Source of the DNA: Amorphophallus konjac | Taxonomy: Eukaryota > Streptophyta > Magnoliopsida > Alismatales > Araceae | Length of the DNA stretch: 64,000 bases | Reading direction: 5' to 3' | Assembly (NCBI GenBank): GCA_022559845.1 | Contig: CM040128.1 | Location: 79,237,247 to 79,301,246, forward strand | Part shown: positions 29,821-40,792 of the stretch, piece after piece | Layout: each line of letters begins with the position of its first letter | Numbering within the stretch: position 1 is the stretch's first letter | Translations under genes and position numbers: made by a program | Notes under the pieces: generated by a model | Seen by the model: the letters and a program-made list of their open reading frames with translations, nothing else | What the model was told of the DNA's origin: nothing | Database searches by the model: none

Positions 29821-30220
29821 TACAACAACAGTAATAACAAAGCAACTAATATGAAGAGGAGCAACACTACTAGAGTACATAATAGAGCAACAACAATACA
29901 AGGCATATTTGACATTTGTGTAGTCTGTTGGCGTAGTGCTTGGTTTCTTGAATCATAGTCAGGCCCGGGACTTGCATGATATGTAGGCATGGGCCTTTCC
30001 TGTAGTTGAGGATGATCAACATACGTATGCCTGCTATTGCCAACCCCATTTATAGTAACATGTGCTTTCTCTACTGAGTGAAAACCCTTATAACGAGCTC
30101 CAGGGTATCCATTCACTTGGACAAAGCATTCGGGCCAACTATAATATACACCGGGTTCGCGACCAACCCACACTACATAGCATTTATACCTTCCTATTTT
30201 CTGAACCTCAATTCTCTGCA
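29821..30220 (-). CDS. Viroplasmin / RNase H1 N-terminal domain protein with C-terminal membrane segment
   Basis: The exon begins after an acceptor (CTTACATGCAG) at about 30220 and ends at a TAG at 29821. The start holds KCYVVWVGREPGVYYSWPEC, then QVNGYPGARYKGF, the caulimovirus viroplasmin / RNase H1 N-terminal fold that binds RNA-DNA hybrids and is often found in plant transposon proteins. A polar linker follows, then a very hydrophobic end (IVVALLCTLVVLLLFILVAL) that reads as one membrane segment. No RNase H catalytic domain is present. The first exon is not identified; the open frame upstream of the acceptor is probably intron. Likely transposon-borne. Confidence 0.6.
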
Positions 30221-30489
30221 TGTAAGGTGTTATAAAAGACAATAGGTATGACAGACATAATAATTGCAGCAAATTTAATATGAAGTCCAATCCATAAGAG
30301 CAAGTTTGTAGATCAGAAAGCATGTAGGTTTAAGGTTACACTGCATGAAGCATGATATAGTGGGGTAGGGGATTTAAGTCTGCTAGTTCAAGTGCATGAA
30401 TAAGATTTATGTCATGTGAATTAACACCCAATCAACCCTAAGCAATAGTATGCCTTAATGTGGTGGAATAAAATTTGAACATATTTACA

Positions 30490-33060
30490 TGTTTTCCTGG
30501 CAAGTAATAATAATATGGAAGTCCATTTCTAGTGAGGACACCCGAGCTAGAGATCGGCGTGATGCAGCCGAGTGACATTACAGATCACGTAGCGCCGTTC
30601 GGGACTCATGGACTTCTTTGTGGCTTGAAAATGGCTTGGAGATCTAGCTGGGAGTATGGACACCTTTATTTTCTTCACTATGGATCTTTTTTAGGCCAAT
30701 TTGAGGCCAATTAGATGGTATTAGGGTCATATAGTGCTTATTAGGCTGAATTGAGATGTTAATGGGCCAAATTTACTCAGGCCCAAGGAGGACAGGGCTG
30801 GACGCCCCCACTAGTGGGCCCCTACCTTGGGATGTGTGCCCCACCTTTCCCAGGTCCATTAGGGATAGGGTTTGGGCGCACCCCACCCTTCCTCTCCTCT
30901 TGGAGAAGGCAGCCGCCCCCTCTCCTATCTTTTAGGAATAGAAATAGCACCTCTCCTATTAAGTAGGCCACTTCAAATTAAATTAGATTCTTTTGTATTT
31001 TCTTTTAGGAAACTAATTAGGGTTTCTTCCCCTCCCCATATATAGTCCCTTGTATTATTATTGGAAAAAAATCAATGAAGAATTAAGTTGAGACAATTGG
31101 TGTGGCCGCGGCCTCCCCTCCCCACCTCCCCACCTCCCCAAGAGGGTGCGACTCCCTCTCACTCTCTCCCTCTTCCTCTTTCCCTTCCCCTTGGGTGCGA
31201 CTCCCAAGGTTTCTTGCAGGATTCTTGGCTTCTTCATCTACTGGAGGTGACCTCCCCATCATCCTTCCAAGCCCGGAGCCATGGATCAAAGGTTGGCTGC
31301 AAGCACGGAGGAGAAAGCCCTTGCTGCCCTGCGCCCCTCTCTGGTTGTCTGCCTGCAGTTCTGAGCCGCAGAGACCAGGTTGGCACCCCCTCATCCCGTC
31401 CACGAATCCCATCAAGCCCTTCTGCAATAATTTTCATCTACATGTCCTCCACGCCTCCTGAAAATCCTACACCCTAATTCGTCTTGGGGAGAAAGTTATC
31501 TTCAGAGCCCTTTTTCATGCGCAGGCTGTCTCTGTGCAGACCTGCAGGTGACTTGAACCCTGAAGATCAGATTGGGACTCTCTCTTCCCGACCTATGATC
31601 ACTTCGACCTCTTCTTAACATTTCTTTCTCTACCTGTCCCCCACCTCCCCTCAAAATCCCGCACCAAAACTCTCTGTGTGCACGAACTTCCCTTTAGAGC
31701 CCTTTTGGTCGCGCGGACTGTCCCTGTACAGTCCTACCGGGACAGTGCTCAAACATCTCCAAAGGGATGACCCCCAAATCATCTCTGAATGACCTGAGAT
31801 TTTGAGCACTGCCTCACCACGTCCATAACCTTTCCCAAGAATTTTATTGCAATATTCTGAGCCCCCTTTCTCTACTTACCCCGTCCACTTTCATAGCCCT
31901 CAGTTCTGACTGCACTGAATTGCAGAACTGAGCACCACCTATTTTCCCTTCCCACGGACAAAACCACCACTGAACGCCACCCAGACACTGCTACTCAATC
32001 ATCCCACGTCCCTCACCTATCCACCAGAGAAAACCTCGCCCCATTTGCCACCTGGAAGCCCCGGTTCTGGCCCATTCTTCCACCCCATGTTCTGCTGCCT
32101 GCAGACAGACCAGAACGCGTAGGGTCTGCTACGGAATTCGCCACGACCTCCACGGTGCTCGGTTGCAGTTCTTCTTCCTATGGGGACGTTGGGACGTTCC
32201 CACCAGCGTCCACGCCAAGTTTCCTGACCAACAGATGAGCAGAAGGTCGTGGGCCAGGCTCTTCTTTCTGCTGCTTCCCTACGCGCGTGCAGATTGGCCA
32301 GCAGTCTGCTCGCCCGTTCGAGGTCACGCCGGAGCTTCCCTCCCGCGCCATCTGCATCTAGCGTCCTCCTGAGCGATCTTCGTCCCTTGCTGCACACCTC
32401 CAGGGACTGTTGCTCTTTCCTAGGCGTTGAGCCTCGCCTTCCTTGTTGCTGGACTCAAGCCGGTTCGTGGTGCGCAGTTCGCTTCAGTTGCGGCACACGT
32501 GGGCGACGAGCTTCATCGACCCGGTACCCGTCACCCCACTTCGCACGACCCCCTAGATTCTGCTGTGTAGCCTTTTACCTCCTTGCGGGGAGTGGAATTT
32601 ATTTGGGTTGTACCTCTGTTTAGCTCTTGTACCAGGTGGTTGTGTGACTTGGTCGGGCCTCTTCCCCACACCCCGAGCGTGGAGGTATGCGTCCGCTTCT
32701 TTGCCTGGTTAGCTTGCTTATTTAGTATTTACTCTTTAGGCCGCTGCTTGTGTGCATAGTAGGTTCCTAGCCCGTTCTTTATATTTGTTATATCACTGCC
32801 ACAATGAGTGAGTGTGACCGTCCTGTGACTCGTCCGAGTCGCGAGTGTGGAGTCGACCACCCTAGACCCTGCCGATTTCTCAACCGTGCGGATCGACGCG
32901 CATCCCTCTTTGGGGCGCTTGTGAGCTTGTGGTTGCTTGTTTCTTTGGCATAATTTATTCTAGGGAACCTTAGGTGTTGAGTCTACGCCGTTCAAACTAT
33001 TGCAAAGTTGCTGGTCTTAGATGTTCATTTAGGCCCGTCATTGCATAGAGTCTTAGTTTG
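30490..33060 (+). other. LTR-like non-coding block (possible solo LTR or non-autonomous retroelement)
   Basis: No gene. A TATA-like ATATATAGTCCC at about 31038 is followed by an A-rich AATCAATGAAG stretch, as in LTR U3/R junctions, and then 1.9 kb of CT-rich sequence. Open frames at 31083-31477 and 32017-32623 overlap on both strands and lack domains. I could not find matching TG/CA ends with a target duplication, so the limits are approximate. Confidence 0.45.
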
Positions 33061-34570
33061 CATAGCATCCCACATCAATTTCCATGTGCTCTTATCAAAG
33101 CAAGGAAGATGTTAGGCCCAATACAGTGTACAGAGCATACACAAAGCATGGTAGAGGTCCAACAAAAAATAATACTTGTGCAGAGGTTAAGAACAAAAGA
33201 ACCACTGCATTCGTTTAATATGAAACTACCCAGAGCATATCATATACGAACATATGAAAGGCTTGTAAAATGCATAAACATGGAAGAGGATTAAAAAAAA
33301 GGAAGAGGGCATCTGCAGCAGGAACCAGTGACGACAAGGGACCGAGGAGGACGCAGAGGAGACCGGCTCTTCTGCTGGGGAAGCCACCGCTACGCGCACT
33401 GATGAAGGGGATGACATTGCGGAGGAGCCTTAAGAACTTAGAATAGAAGAGCGGGTGTCAATGTACGGTCACGAGCGGGATCGGTGTGTCGATTTAACAC
33501 ATCGCTGCAATGGAGGTGGTAACACAGCCTCTCAGGAGCAGAAAAAAGGGGAACGTCGGGAACCCTAACCGAACGATCGTAGCTCGCTCGGAGCATATTG
33601 CAGAGGTGATTGGACAAGAGAGGGTGTAGGTAAATACACTGGATAAGGGTGAAAAATATCTATTAGTGGCGACAACTAGATCTACAGAGTAGACAAATAC
33701 ACTGGTAAGGGTGAAAAATAGATCCTAGAGCTAACCAATGAAAAGCAGAAGGAGCTGAAAGGAGGAGTCAAGTTCACAAGAGGACAAAAATGTGAACAGT
33801 GTATCAAGAGTTTGTAGAGCAATCAGAAGAAGAACGAAGGGACTTCATCAATGCCAAGACAGTCAATGTCGACTCGTCAAGGTCAACGCTAGTCAAAGAG
33901 GACTCCAGAAAGCTCAACTTTTTCTTGACTACAGTCATGAGGTCCCAGTCAAAGTCAAAGGTTAATGAATAGATTAGTCAGCTATAGTGATCCATGTCAA
34001 AGACAAGCAGCTAATGGAGAGAAAAGAAGGCAACGGATGGTAATGTGGTAAGATAAGAGTGATAAATATGTAGTAAGGGTGACAAATAGGCCGTGTGACT
34101 GACAAATGGACGATAAGCATGTAAATTAGCCAGTAAGGCTGACAAATGGCCTGAAAGGGTGAATCACAGGCTCGGTGTGTCTGGCACATGCTCAACTTGA
34201 AGGCCAGGGGCCCAGGTTTTGCACGTGATCCGAGACTACCCTGTCAGAGTATATTCTCTCTCATGGGACAAGGATATTTCCATATTTCAGCCTGATCATC
34301 TATTATTCACCCTTTGTCGCCTCTTTTACACCAGTAAGGCCTTTTTTTCACCATTGGCCACCTATTTGTCACCCTTAAAGCGTAGCCAAAGCCATTTTCA
34401 TCCAACGGGTGACTTGGGTTTTTCTCTTCAGCAGTCTGAACTAGAGTCGGCTTCACGGTCGACTCTAGTTGACACTTGTGCAAGTAAAGCCTTCATCTTT
34501 TCACACTTCAGCCTAGTTCCTTAACCAAACGTGAATCTGTCTTCAGAAAACTCATTGATATTCATGAATT
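33061..34570. other. Non-coding mosaic with GTGACAAATAG motifs
   Basis: Direct motifs at about 33650-33720 and 34060-34165 (GGGTGACAAATAGG, CTGACAAATGG) and one inverted CTATTTGTCACCCTTA at about 34360. AGTCAACG/AGTCAAAGTC words at 33860-33960 resemble the 772-bp insertion at 45401. No gene. Confidence 0.45.
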
Positions 34571-34689
34571 AACATTATCAAGCACACACATTAACAGCAT
34601 TAAAACATATAAAACTTTGAAGATCAAAATGTATGACAAAAGAAATATCAATGAAGACAGGTATGCCACATTCTGAGGTTTGAGACGTG

Positions 34690-37600
34690 AAATATTTAAG
34701 ATCTTGTATTTCCAAAGGTAATGAGGTCGGCCCCAAACCGGGCTCTAAACATATTACAATCACCCTCATTTAATGTCCATGATGTCTCCCTCTTCCTTGA
34801 CAATTCCTCAAGATATTTCAGTACATAAATGGCACAGTTGAGGCTTCTATCTGCCTTTTGGGGACATTCATTGTCAAATACAAGATCCCATTTCTCAACT
34901 CCCTCGAATGTCCCATAGAGCTTCAGAGACCCCCGTACAACTACAGCCTGCAAATGAAATATTTAAAATTATTAAGGAATAATTAAAAGACATTATAAAT
35001 ATCTATGATTTCGGGTACATGGGTAAGAAAAAGTACCCAATTTCTTGTAGTGGCATCATGGATGGCCATGTCTCTCATGGAATTGTATGAGACAAAGAGG
35101 CAATTCTCCGTGTCAACAGCAAGTAGATGCCAGTGGCCTCCAGAGTGTAACACGAAGAATAAATATTTGTTCTTATGCAGTTCTGATAATTCAACATTCT
35201 CGTAGGCGCACTCCAATAATTCATTAGATTTTTCGTAGTTGGCCGTTGTCCTGCCGTTTATGTGATTCACTAAAGTGGTGGGAAAATAAACCCACTGATG
35301 AAAGGTGTCAGATTCATTGAATCGTGAGTGGAGGAGGTACATCATGGCATCGATCACCTACAAATTAACAATCATGATTCTATTAGCAGTAGAAACACAA
35401 GTTCAGGGTAGGGCGAGTGACAAAAAATTTCACAATTAATGAAAGAAAGTACCGTATCATCTATCATCTAGCTGTATAATAGATCAATGACATGACGATG
35501 TTTCAAAATAATCCCGTTCTATAATTGAAATATGGGGCCACTATATTGGATAAAAAGTTTCATCGTAGTCAGAGTAAGGTAGATCAGGATAATTACAAAA
35601 ACTATAAGAGGACAACTTACTCAATATCCCCCGAGGCACAAGCATCAATGAATTCATTCACAATCGTGTTATCTGTCGGCTTCAGCCGGCCTTTGTAGAT
35701 CCAATCAGTACTCTGTATGAGCTTTCTGTAAGGGTCGGCTTCATCTCCCTTCTACATTTATGCCAATATACCAATCTTAGATTCTATACTGTAAGAAGTA
35801 GGAACAACGGAGACTCACCTTCTTCTTCTCCCGTCCTGCAGTTTTCTTTGCAGGTGCCCGCCATTTCCTCACGGGCTTCTCTTCCCGTTGATGAAGGGAC
35901 TGAGAAAAGACACCTTGATGACGGTCACCATGCCCATTGGTCGCCTCCATCTGAGCTTGGATATCGCCTTGCACATCCTCTTTAGGGGCTGCCATAGATG
36001 GCACAGTATCATCCGTACTTTGTTGAAGGGGCCTTGGAGGTGGGACATCGGCGGCAATGTCCATTTCAGAGGTTTGACATATACTTTGCTCAACATTTTC
36101 AGCCCCTTGCACTTCCTTGACAGGGGCTATCGGAGGTGGCATGACATCAACCGCCACCTATTCGACGGGCCTAGGAGGTGCTGCATCAGCGACAATGTGA
36201 GCCTCTTACATCCTAGTAAGAAAGAAGGCCCTCATTTCCTCAAGTAGTCGCTGTTGGATCTTCAATGTAGCGGCAATATCCTGTAGCACAGGCATGCATG
36301 GAGCTGATGAGGACGTCTCCTGAGCACTGGGTTGGGTCATCATCTGACCACCGTACACCGTGTCCCTTTCACTTGGCTCAACAAGGAGCCCTTCGATCAC
36401 CTACATTTCAAACTACATCACTTCGGTTATTCATTAATGTTGAATGGCAAAGAAGAAGTTTTTAGTACTCATAATACATGTTGGCCTCGCAGGGATCCAA
36501 TGGAGACTTTTAATTTCTTATCTAGAAATGGCCCCCACCTAAATAGTCGGAGGAATGCCACCTGCCTTAGTGGCTGCAGCACCCGCGTGTGCTCAAAAAA
36601 CCAGACCTGTAATATGAAATATATCAACTTATTTTACAATGCAATAGAATTAATGATTGACACATTAATTATTACACAACAAAAATAAAAAAACTTACAG
36701 CAAGTGCGGCAGAACAACCAAATATAAATGTATGGGCCTGGGATGCATCCCCGGCTCTTCTCTTAGCACGGTCAATTGAACCAGACCGTCTTTTCTGAAC
36801 CGCCAACACTAATTGCTCAAACTTGTACATCGTTACCTATTGCATGGCGGCTGCCCAGTTGTAATCTGAAACTCTGTCAATGTCATCTAAGCATGACAAC
36901 ATCTGTTGTGGACAAGAATATGTCGACCGTGGGCAAAGGAAAGTGGACAGTAAGAGTACAATCCACAGCCGGACAGTGTCGGCCACATCCTCCTCTTCAT
37001 CGGACCCAACAATTTGCTGGATGAGAGAGCACACTTTCTTCCGGTCAAATGTTGCTGCAAATCCAAATTGATGCAGCAACTTCGACTTCTGTTTTGCGGA
37101 TCTATAATTTTGAACCGGCTGACCGGAGCAAGGTAATCCTAAAATTATGTTCACATCTTCCACATTGAATGCGACCTCCTTACTACCCATACGGAAGTAA
37201 TTTCCTCCACTATGGGCGTAAATAATCTCCTCCAATAGTGTCATGGTGAAGGTGATGGGAGAAGCATTGTCAACATATGGACCAAAGGGTGTGGTCCTCA
37301 TCAATGACTTGTGGCATTCTCGAAATGCCATCAGATCCCTATCCTTCATGTAAATGTCCATAGAACACCGGGCGAAGATGACCTTTGTGTTCACTAGATT
37401 GAAAAAAATATGTAAATAAGAAATTCAATTAATTGATTGATCAAGAAATACAAAAAATATTAAGAGTAAGACAAGGGTGACAAATGTATAGACAAGGGAG
37501 TTTAGGTGTGACAAATAGGTGCTTAAGGGTGACAAATGTATGAAATTTGGAGACATGTAGGTCTAAATCTGACACAAATAGGTAGATATAAGCGTGACAA

Positions 37601-37815
37601 ATAAATAGGTCGATAGGGGGGGCAAATAGCTATGTAAGGGAGATAAGGAACCACACTACCTTTAACTTGTCATCCTAAAGTGGAGGCCTTAGAAACCCTA
37701 GGTATGTAAAACGTTTCTTCTTCGATTGTAGGAACAGGTACAATTTCCTGAGATGCAGGTGGGACATCTAGTTTACGGTAGACGGAGCGTTGCATGGGTG
37801 TCTCCTTCGGCTCCA
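34690..37815 (-). pseudogene. Ulp1-type (C48) protease gene of a transposon
   Basis: Multi-exon gene read right to left. A possible first exon starts at 37815. About 37396-36699 carries a DUF1985-like N-terminal region (FRECHKSL, FNVEDVNIILGLPCSG, YNWAAAM) with an in-frame TAG after AMQ. 36606-36478 encodes VWFFEHTRVLQPLRQ. 36400-35819 is a Pro-rich linker with two in-frame stops. About 35756-35627 continues it. About 35360-34992 and 34947-34690 form the cysteine protease: His in SGGHWHLLAVD and Cys in SLNCAIYVLKY with a preceding Gln. Such proteases cleave SUMO-like tags and are often carried by plant transposons. The proposed last intron is only 44 bp, so the end may be a small deletion instead. 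Three stops make it a pseudogene. Confidence 0.72.
37470..37640 (+). repeat. GTGACAAATAG cluster in intron 1 of the Ulp1 gene
   Basis: Units at about 37475, 37507, 37529 and 37586, inside the proposed first intron. Direct on the + strand, hence inverted relative to the gene. Confidence 0.5.
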
Positions 37816-38089
37816 TGGCTGTCAGTGATGAAAGAGAGGTCGCAAATGACACCGCGAGGAAGACGAGATGCTGAGCACGATGGAGAGACGAACCGACTTC
37901 TGGTAGGTTGCGTAAGAGCCAAGACATGGCGGGAAGGGTAAATAAGTAATTGGGGATTTTTAATTTTGAGGATCCAGTTCGGCGTCATCATTTCTATTGA
38001 TGTGGCCTGCGGCGTTGGATTGGCGGCAATACGCGAACAACACCCACGCGTGGCCGACGTGTCCCGTTTTCCACGTGGACCAATTGGAG

Positions 38090-38300
38090 CTTAAGGGCGA
38101 CAAATGTGTCTACATGGGTGACAAATGTGTTAGCAAGGGTGAAAAATACCCTGCTAACGGTGACAAATAGGGCTCAATAGAGACATGGCTGACACGCGAC
38201 TTTCAAGATAGTGTAAGAGTAAGGGCGACGTCTTGTGGACTTTAGTGGTGACAATTAGGTGACTGTGGGTGACAAATGCTCAACTGGAGTAACAAATAAC
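38090..38300 (+). repeat. GTGACAAATAG cluster upstream of the Ulp1 gene
   Basis: About five units (38095, 38119, 38160, 38248, 38267), 5' of the - strand Ulp1 gene. Confidence 0.55.
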
Positions 38301-38505
38301 TTCATTAAGTGTATCGCTGTTAACCGTGAGGTGCCGGGTTCAAAACAAAGTTCTGTCGTGTTTTCATTTACATTTTTAAATAAGTTATATTAAAAAAACT
38401 TAAGGAAACTTTAAGCTGAAGCTAAGATTCGAACCCGGAGAAACACGTTCAAACGGCAAAACAATAAACCAAATGATAAAACATGTCATTTCAATTTGTT
38501 TGTTC

Positions 38506-38510
<5 letters not shown>

Positions 38511-38558
<48 letters not shown>
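38511..38558. repeat. AT microsatellite
   Basis: About 24 uninterrupted AT units. The Ile/Tyr open frames over it on both strands are artefacts. Confidence 0.9.
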
Positions 38559-38562
<4 letters not shown>

Positions 38563-38678
38563 TTTTTCGTATCTGTACGCAATGTCCAATCCAGTCTCGA
38601 GCCGCGGCCGGGACGACCGGTTCGGCAGGGACGACCACACCTGCCCCGAATGATGTGCACGTGACTCAAGGGCGACGT

Positions 38679-38930
38679 TGATTATTATCCTGAGTGCTTC
38701 CATGTGGCATTCCCCGCGAGGAGCCCTAGCTCCTAAAAATTCATTATAGACGTGACGGTAAATTCAAAACACATGAGTTTGGCGGGGGCACAGAACAATA
38801 AGGAAATGGTCAACATGTGACCGATACGCCTCTGAGTACCTTTTCGCACCCCGATGTGGGCCTTTCAAGGTAGCTAGGCTTTTCAACACGCTGTCTGTTC
38901 CTTTTATAGGAATCGACTTATCGGCCATGC
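38679..38930 (+). repeat. Direct repeat, copy 1
   Basis: TGATTATTATCCTGAGTGCT through TTATAGGAATCGACTTATCG. It matches 39166-39415 with about 95% identity, offset 487 bp. Unknown origin; no coding potential. Confidence 0.85.
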
Positions 38931-39165
38931 AACCCCATTGCTTGGCGATTAATCAAACGTTTTCCCCTCTTATCGTCGTGATCGACCTTTATGGTACGGC
39001 GGGTCGCCAGTCCCGACCCGATGCCCACCATCGTCTGCTTAGTGATCAGAAGGAGCGCACCTTCGGTTAGTCCAGACCATTCCAGTCTTGGAACCTGAAT
39101 ACATTGTCAGACACAAGTGATTGGCACGCCCTATCGTGAGTAAAACCGATAAAAGATACAATGAT

Positions 39166-39415
39166 ATTTGATTATTATCTTGAGTGCTTCAACGTGGCAT
39201 TCTCCGCGAGGAGCCCTAGCTCCCGAAAATTCATTATAGACGTGATGGTAAATTCAAAACATATGAGTTTGGCGGGGGCACGGAACAATAAGGAAATGGT
39301 CAACATGTGACCGATACGCCTCTGAGTACCTTTTCGCACCCCGATGTGGGCCTTTCAAGGTAGCTAGGCTTTTCAACACGCTGTCTCTTCCTTTTATAGG
39401 AATCGATTTATCGGT
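39166..39415 (+). repeat. Direct repeat, copy 2
   Basis: Second copy of the 38679 unit. A partial third copy (TTTCAAGGTAGCTAGGCTTT onward) is at 39726-39793, resuming after the hAT-like insert. Confidence 0.85.
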
Positions 39416-39419
39416 CAAG

Positions 39420-39724
39420 TAGGGTTTGACGTCCCGCTCCGGGATGCCTCGACCCGCACGTCCCGACCCCACCTAAGTGGTGGGCGGGACGCCCGGGTCG
39501 TGGGTCGTGACCGTGACGCTTCATTATTTTAATATATATATATATATATATATATAGAGTCTTTTTTTACTTTGTTGTATTATTATATATATATTATATA
39601 TATAAATAGTCTTTTTTTATTTTAACATTTTACGAGATGGACCGACATAGAGCGAATATGCACCGACCCGACCCGTCCCGGGCTGTGACCAGGACGGGCG
39701 GGTCGGTCGAGACCACAAACCCTG
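39420..39724. mobile_element. hAT-like non-autonomous insert (MITE)
   Basis: 305 bp with ends TAGGGTTTGACGTCCCG and, inverted, CAGGGTTTGTGGTCTCG. The internal sequence is AT microsatellite with GC-rich inverted sub-terminal repeats. Flanking octamers are CGGTCAAG and CTTTCAAG (6 of 8 match), fitting a diverged 8-bp hAT target duplication. No transposase. Confidence 0.6.
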
Positions 39725-39936
39725 CTTTCAAGGTAGCTAGGCTTTTCAACACGCTCTCTCTTCATTTTATAGGAATCGACTTATCGGCCATAAAAAATTG
39801 AAAATTTCTAAATTACAGATTTTAAAATATTAAATAATAATTTTTTAGATCTAATGACATTTTTTACTGAGTGAGATTTTATCCTATTAGAAGAAATGAA
39901 TGAATGACAAAAAATCACGAATGAATGAATGAAAAC

Positions 39937-39966
39937 ATGGCGCCAAATGAAAATATGGCGCCAAAT
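39937..39966 (-). promoter_or_regulatory. Two E2F-type sites upstream of the CACTA transposase
   Basis: ATGGCGCCAAAT occurs twice, at 39937-39948 and 39955-39966. The - strand reads TTTGGCGC, matching the E2F consensus WTTSSCSS. They lie about 830 bp before the transposase ATG and about 100 bp before a GC-rich leader. Regulation is inferred from the motif only. Confidence 0.45.
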
Positions 39967-40792
39967 AAAAAGAGACAAGAACAGGCAGACGACCCCTCTC
40001 CTGACCTCCTTAGTCCTTCCCCCTTCCTCCTCCTTCAACCACTGCATCACTTCCCTCTCTCATGATCGCACCCGCCTCTCAATCTCTCACCGGCGGGCGG
40101 CGGAGTGGCGAGGGCAGGCGGAGGTGAGCTCCGACAGCGGCGGCGGTCAAATTCTTTCTGGCGGAGACCCCCCCACTGCAGGTATTCCCCTCTCTCCCTC
40201 TCCCGTTGGCCCCCCTCTTGAGTACATATTATCCCCCAAGTAATATGTACTCAAGAGTTGCATAGAGATTACTTGTAAGTAAACCAACTGCTCCTTTGAG
40301 AATTTTAACCTTCATGCCTGATCTACAAACCTTTTCTCCTTATCACCTGCTGTACTCTTACAACATCAGATGAAATTCCAAGCCCCTATTTTTATTGGGA
40401 GGGTGGGAAGAGGGATGTGGGTATAAATGTGTGTGCGTAAATGTGGATATGACCCTTTTTTCATTTTTGCCCCTTCAAGACTTTTGTTATGATATATGTG
40501 ATTATTATGCTTGGATGTGAATTAAATTGGTAGGCAGGTGTGGATGCCGATATGTATAAAAATGTGTATGTGAATGCGAGTATGTTAATGATTTTTTCCA
40601 AAAGATGATGTCGATGTCAACCACGGTGTGTGAATATGGAAGTGAAAGTGAATGTAGATATGGATGTATATGTGACAAAATAGGATGTACAAGTATGGAA
40701 AATAGTCAATATTTAGGGGAGATGTACACGATATTTTCTTAGATGTAGTGATAAGACATATTGATATGAATTTTTTAATATGTTAGGTAAAT
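39967..40792 (+). other. CACTA transposase leader region
   Basis: GC-rich around 40080-40200, then repeated GTGAATGTGGATATGGA-like words at 40430-40680. 40682-40731 is the block shared with 3332-3380 of the non-autonomous element. No gene. Confidence 0.5.

Noticed and set aside
31083..31477. Overlapping open frames on both strands
   Set aside because: Pro/Ser-rich on one strand and Gly/Arg-rich on the other, no domain, inside an LTR-like block.
35033..35046. TTTCTTGTAGTGG resembling a CACTA right terminus
   Set aside because: It is inside the Ulp1 protease exon (coding DATTRNW on the - strand) and lacks the sub-terminal CGTCGG repeats.
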